From JBFMAP01 sp964632135 (GTDB lineage Archaea > Micrarchaeota > Micrarchaeia > Burarchaeales > JBFMAP01), in assembly GCA_964632135.1 (NCBI GenBank), contig CAZWEI010000051.1:1-7739 (forward strand): DNA of 7,739 nucleotides, read 5' to 3'. The notes under the pieces are model-generated. The model was not told the DNA's origin. It worked only from the letters and a program-made list of their open reading frames with translations, and ran no database searches. Numbering within the stretch: position 1 is the stretch's first letter; the number at the start of each line of letters is the position of its first letter. Below, piece after piece: positions 5,832 through 7,739 of the stretch. The translations under genes and the position numbers were made by a program.

Positions 5832-5960
5832 CCGCCTTCCAGTTTTTCCCCCGGACGTGCCGGCTTTGAATTCCCAATTGTTGCTATTTATTTCTTTCTT
5901 ATTTTCTTTCTTTTTTCATTGAAGTTTTTTCTTTCTTTTCCAAAGAAAGAAAAAAGTTCA
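5832..5960 (-). other. Long intervening segment in the T arm of tRNA-Pro (about 129 bases)
   Basis: This segment separates the 5' T-stem strand from the T loop and acceptor 3' strand. It starts TGAAC, contains a long purine/pyrimidine hairpin, and ends GGAAGGCGG. GAAC at its start pairs with GTTC (5833-5830), spanning its end; TGAA facing TTCC would give a 3-4-3 bulge-helix-bulge spacing with cuts at 59/60, but then the T loop would lack TTC. I could not settle the junctions by eye. No box C/D pair (RTGATGA, CTGA) or homing-endonuclease frame is visible. Archaeal tRNA introns are usually far shorter. Confidence 0.6.
5921..5959. repeat. Homopurine/homopyrimidine hairpin inside the tRNA-Pro T-arm segment
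   Basis: TTTTTTCTTTCTTT (5925-5938) and AAAGAAAGAAAAAA (5942-5955) are perfect 14-base complements around a 3-base loop. After one mismatch, GAA/TTC (5921-5923, 5957-5959) extends the stem. On the minus strand the arm nearest the 5' tRNA half begins ACTTTTTT, a T-run of the kind that ends archaeal transcription. Further plus-strand TTTCTTTCTT repeats lie at 5891-5917. Confidence 0.75.
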
Positions 5961-5975
5961 CTCGGGTCGCCGGCA

Positions 5976-6008
5976 TTTCATCTCTCACGCGCTCGCGCGC
6001 GCGAAAGA
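5976..6008 (-). other. Canonical 37/38 intron of tRNA-Pro (33 bases)
   Basis: The RNA folds as TCTTTCGCGC/GCGTGAGAGA, ten consecutive pairs including two G·U, capped by an 8-base loop. Below this, TTGG (32-35) faces ATGA and there is a 3-base bulge on each side (GG|T and AA|T), then the anticodon stem. This is the bulge-helix-bulge geometry cut by the archaeal splicing endonuclease, with cuts falling exactly at 37/38. The central 4-bp helix is imperfect (A-U, two G·U, one G·A), so it is a relaxed motif. Confidence 0.75.
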
Positions 6009-6076
6009 CCCCAAGCCGGAAGCATACCAAGCTAGCACACGGCCCCGCAATATGATTTTTTCTAAATTTCCAAGTT

Positions 6077-6271
6077 CTAAAACTTCCCGTATTTTATTAT
6101 GTCTTCAACGATATCCACGTGGCTCAGGAACATCCTCCTGCAGCAGTATCTTTTCACGCCGAGTTTGTCGAGCGCGTCCGCGGGCGAGAGGCCTTTTTTC
6201 AGCATCTCCGCGTATTCCTCAGACTTGTCGGCGACGACCGCGCCGCACGTGAAACATCTTACGGGCATCAT
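6077..6271 (-). CDS. rpoN: DNA-directed RNA polymerase subunit N (Rpb10 homologue)
   Basis: Small zinc-binding subunit (64 aa) of archaeal RNA polymerase, homologous to eukaryotic Rpb10, part of the assembly platform with subunits D, L and P. Seen: MMPVRCFTCG with C6 and C9, and the hallmark GVKRYCCRRMFLSH with C43 and C44, the atypical zinc ribbon of this family. Length is normal. GGTGAT five bases upstream fixes the ATG at 6271; the second ATG directly after is possible. It follows rps9 by 33 bases. Downstream, where many archaea carry rpoK, a tRNA-Pro begins after 30 bases. It is unrelated to the bacterial sigma-54 factor of the same symbol. Confidence 0.97.
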   Translation of the reverse strand: MMPVRCFTCGAVVADKSEEYAEMLKKGLSPADALDKLGVKRYCCRRMFLSHVDIVEDIIKYGKF

Positions 6272-6304
6272 TTTCAATCACCATTTCCAATCCAACCGCC
6301 AAAT

Positions 6305-6802
6305 TTAACGGTATGATTTCTGGTATCGCGCGCGCGCCTTCGGCCCCTTGTACTTCTTGGGCTCAACCCTGCGCGAGTCCTCAACTATCATGTGCCTGTC
6401 GCGCTCAATCATGAGTTTCTTCAATTCCTCGTTGTGCATGAATTCCACGAGCCCGCGCGCAATCGCCGTTCGGACTGCCTGCGCCTGCCCCATCGTCCCC
6501 CCGCCGAAAACGCTCACGTCGATGTCGAGCGTCTTCGCGGCATCGCCTGCGAGGGCGAGAGGCTCGGTTATTATCTCGCGGATGTACGGCTGGTCGATGG
6601 ATTCAATGCTGCGGTCGTTTATGTAAAGCCTGCCCGTGCCCTGCTTTACGGATGCGCGCGCAACGCTCTCCTTCCTCTTGCCCCTTGTCTCTACTACGCG
6701 CGGTCTCTCCTTCTTCTTCGTGGGCGCGTGCGGCTTTTTCTCGCCGTGCGCATGCGAAGGCACGTGAGCCTGCTCTTTTTTCGGTTTTCTTGCACCTGCC
6801 AT
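6305..6802 (-). CDS. rps9: Small-subunit ribosomal protein uS9 with a long basic N-terminal extension
   Basis: Ribosomal protein S9 of the 30S head (165 aa); its C-terminal tail reaches the P-site tRNA. Seen: the core start VVETRGKRKESVARASV, GRLYINDRSIESI, DIDVSVFGGGTMGQAQAVRTAIARGLV, and the terminal KKYKGPKARARYQKSYR. The start is the ATG at 6802, six bases after GGTG; a GTG three codons upstream overlaps that ribosome-binding site and was not used. About 35 residues rich in Lys, His and Pro precede the usual core, so the protein is longer than the roughly 130-135 residues common in archaea. It follows rpl13 by 23 bases, in the conserved L13-S9 order. Confidence 0.97.
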   Translation of the reverse strand: MAGARKPKKEQAHVPSHAHGEKKPHAPTKKKERPRVVETRGKRKESVARASVKQGTGRLYINDRSIESIDQPYIREIITEPLALAGDAAKTLDIDVSVFGGGTMGQAQAVRTAIARGLVEFMHNEELKKLMIERDRHMIVEDSRRVEPKKYKGPKARARYQKSYR

Positions 6803-6825
6803 AAACGACACCTTCTTCTATAAAT

Positions 6826-7287
6826 TTATCCTCGGTACCTCTCGTGCACCGCGTATCCCAGCCTCTCGCACAGTTCGCCGATGAGCGTGTAGCGCGTGTT
6901 GAGCGCGTCCGCGCTCTTTATCCCGAGGTCGGCCTTCTGCGCGTTCGCGAACTCCGCCGGAATACCCATATAAACCCTGAGGTTTTTAAACGCTTTTCTC
7001 CCGTGCGAGCTGTCGAACGGAAGCATCCCCCTGATGACGCGCTTCACGAGAAGGTCGGGCCTTCGCGGCCAGTGGGGCGAGTGCTCTGGGTTCGCCTTGT
7101 TGACCGCCCATCGCCTCTTCTGGTATCTTTCCTCGATGTATTTCTTGTCCCCTGAAATCGCGAGGTACTCCGCGTTCAGCACCACTACCTGCTCGCCTGC
7201 GAGAAGTTTCTTCGCTACGATCGCGCCCAGCCTCCCGAGTATGAGGTTCTTGCCGTCGATCACAACCGTGTTTTGAGCCTGAGCCAT
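6826..7287 (-). CDS. rpl13: Large-subunit ribosomal protein uL13
   Basis: Ribosomal protein L13 of the 50S subunit, an early assembly protein (153 aa). Seen: VIDGKNLILGRLGAIVAKKLL near the N-terminus, VVLNAEYLAISGDKKYIEERY, the His/Pro/Arg-rich NPEHSPHWPRRPDLLVKRVIRGMLPF, and RKAFKNLRVYMGIP. Length and composition are normal for archaea. GTGAT three bases before the ATG serves as ribosome-binding site. It lies 21 bases after rpl18e and 23 before rps9, so the three are almost certainly cotranscribed. Confidence 0.97.
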   Translation of the reverse strand: MAQAQNTVVIDGKNLILGRLGAIVAKKLLAGEQVVVLNAEYLAISGDKKYIEERYQKRRWAVNKANPEHSPHWPRRPDLLVKRVIRGMLPFDSSHGRKAFKNLRVYMGIPAEFANAQKADLGIKSADALNTRYTLIGELCERLGYAVHERYRG

Positions 7288-7308
7288 AAAATCACAACCC
7301 CAACGATA

Positions 7309-7668
7309 TTAAACCATGATGCGGACGTTCGTGCCCTTTGGCGCGAGCCCCACGAGTTCCTGAAGCGAGACCGCCTTTCCTCCCGCATTTTTTATTTTCG
7401 CGAGCGCGCTTGAGGAGAAGTACGCCGCGCCTATCGTGATTGCGCGCGTAATTTCACCTGAGCCGAGCACCTTCCCAGGAACGAGAACCATCTCGCCCTC
7501 CTTCGCGTGCCTGTTTATCTTGCTCAGGTTGACCGCAGGCCGCGCCCGCCTCGGCTTGCCCAGCCTCGAGGCTACCGCTTTCCATATGGGCGCGCCGCTT
7601 CTCTTCGCGCTCTTCTCCATGAACACGACGAGGCTTCTCGTCTCCTCGCTTTCCGGGCCTCTTTTCAT
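7309..7668 (-). CDS. rpl18e: Large-subunit ribosomal protein eL18 (L18e)
   Basis: Archaeal/eukaryotic-specific 50S protein (119 aa), absent from bacteria. Seen: GAPIWKAVASRLGKPRRARPAVNLSKI, MVLVPGKVLGSGEITRAITIGAAYFS and the terminal PKGTNVRIMV. The start at 7668 was chosen because GGTG lies five bases upstream and the length then equals the usual 118-121 residues; an in-frame TTG at 7695 would add nine residues and approach the tRNA end. It is the first protein gene of the cluster, 34 bases behind the partial tRNA, as in halobacterial and other archaeal S9 operons that open with tRNA-Leu. Confidence 0.97.
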   Translation of the reverse strand: MKRGPESEETRSLVVFMEKSAKRSGAPIWKAVASRLGKPRRARPAVNLSKINRHAKEGEMVLVPGKVLGSGEITRAITIGAAYFSSSALAKIKNAGGKAVSLQELVGLAPKGTNVRIMV

Positions 7669-7702
7669 CTTTCCACCATTTTCAACATATTTCAAAGGGA
7701 AG

Positions 7703-7739
7703 TGCGGGGGATGGGATCCGACCCGCAGGGGGGCTCCGC
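7703..7739 (-). tRNA. 3' end of a tRNA, probably tRNA-Leu, cut by the window edge
   Basis: On the minus strand the sequence ends CCCATCCCCCGCA just before rpl18e. CCCCCGC with discriminator A matches the acceptor 3' strand of archaeal tRNA-Leu (partner GCGGGGG), and tRNA-Leu heads this operon in Haloarcula. The T arm is abnormal. The seven bases before the 3' T strand are GTCGGAT, with T55-C56 present but G at 54 and 58. The preceding TGCGG does not pair with CCCAT, while a normal gene would have ATGGG there. Either the T loop is one base short with a weak stem (GCGGG, loop TCGGAT), or, as in the tRNA-Pro of this window, the T arm is interrupted and its 5' strand lies beyond the edge. GGAGCC…CCC may be intron or variable arm. 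Confidence 0.55.

Larger units (their letters stand above)
5812..6046 (-). tRNA. tRNA-Pro (anticodon GGG) interrupted twice: 33-base intron at 37/38 and a ~129-base segment in the T arm
   Basis: A 73-base tRNA can be assembled. The acceptor GGGGCCG (6046-6040) pairs perfectly with CGGCCCC (5819-5813), and the discriminator is A73. The D loop AGCTTGGTA carries G18-G19, with the D stem weak (11-24 and 12-23 pair, 10-25 is T·T). The anticodon stem CCGGC/GCCGG is perfect, with loop TTGGGG…T giving GGG. The T stem CCGAG (5965-5961)/CTCGG (5824-5820) is perfect. Two segments must be removed: 6008-5976 at the canonical 37/38 site, and about 5960-5832 in the T arm. If the second cut is 53/54 the T loop is TTCCGCT, with T54, T55 and C56 correct but G instead of the nearly universal A58, so exact junctions are uncertain. 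GGG, G1 and A73 suit archaeal tRNA-Pro. It sits between rpoN and rps2, where rpoK and eno usually lie. A weak A/T-rich box (AAATTTAGA) lies 15-23 bases upstream. It could also be a split tRNA. Confidence 0.82.

Noticed and set aside
5832..5960. Box C/D guide RNA within the tRNA-Pro T-arm segment
   Set aside because: No RTGATGA/CTGA box pair at suitable spacing on the transcribed strand.
5767..6035. Open frames in the rpoN-rps2 gap, including a longer uS2 N-terminus
   Set aside because: The stretch is explained by the tRNA-Pro halves and their interrupting segment; rps2 has a near-perfect Shine-Dalgarno right before its ATG.

Overview
The window is archaeal. The right half holds a minus-strand information-processing cluster with archaeal/eukaryotic-type proteins (eL18, uL13, uS9, RNA polymerase subunit N/Rpb10, uS2). 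Start codons there are preceded by GGTG/GTGAT/AGGAGGT ribosome-binding sites. Genes outside that cluster have TATA boxes about 26-28 bases before the start codon, which suggests leaderless mRNAs. A geranylgeranyl-reductase-type flavoprotein and intron-bearing tRNA genes fit the same picture. I cannot name the lineage. The disrupted tRNA, the missing rpoK/eno and the cysteine-repeat surface protein would suit a DPANN-type or other poorly sampled archaeon, but that is inference.

Layout from left to right. 1-168 is upstream sequence with a promoter. 178-1236 (+) is the FAD-dependent reductase. 1287-1457 (+) is a small unknown protein, which converges with a PIN-domain protein at 1447-1914 (-). 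2057-3283 (-) is an AAA ATPase with a C-terminal DUF4143-type domain; its TATA box sits between two copies of a palindromic operator-like site. 3335-3661 has no gene but holds a tight cluster of hairpins with shared ends and different stems. 3662-3721 (+) may be a very small leaderless ORF. 3750-4976 (+) is a membrane-anchored, probably glycosylated protein with 29 cysteines in about 25-residue repeats.

From 5002 to the right edge everything reads on the minus strand, in transcription order: the end of a tRNA (probably Leu), rpl18e, rpl13, rps9, rpoN, a tRNA-Pro(GGG), rps2. This resembles the known archaeal tRNA-Leu/L18e/L13/S9/rpoN/rpoK/eno/S2 cluster, but rpoK and eno are absent and tRNA-Pro stands in their place.

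The main discovery is this tRNA-Pro at 5812-6046. Its acceptor, anticodon and T stems all pair perfectly, but only after removal of a 33-base segment at the canonical 37/38 site and a segment of about 129 bases inside the T arm. The long segment contains a 14-bp homopurine/homopyrimidine hairpin and a T-run that could stop transcription. The gene is therefore either a tRNA with an unusually long non-canonical intron or a candidate split (trans-spliced) tRNA. The partial tRNA at the right edge shows a similar T-arm anomaly.
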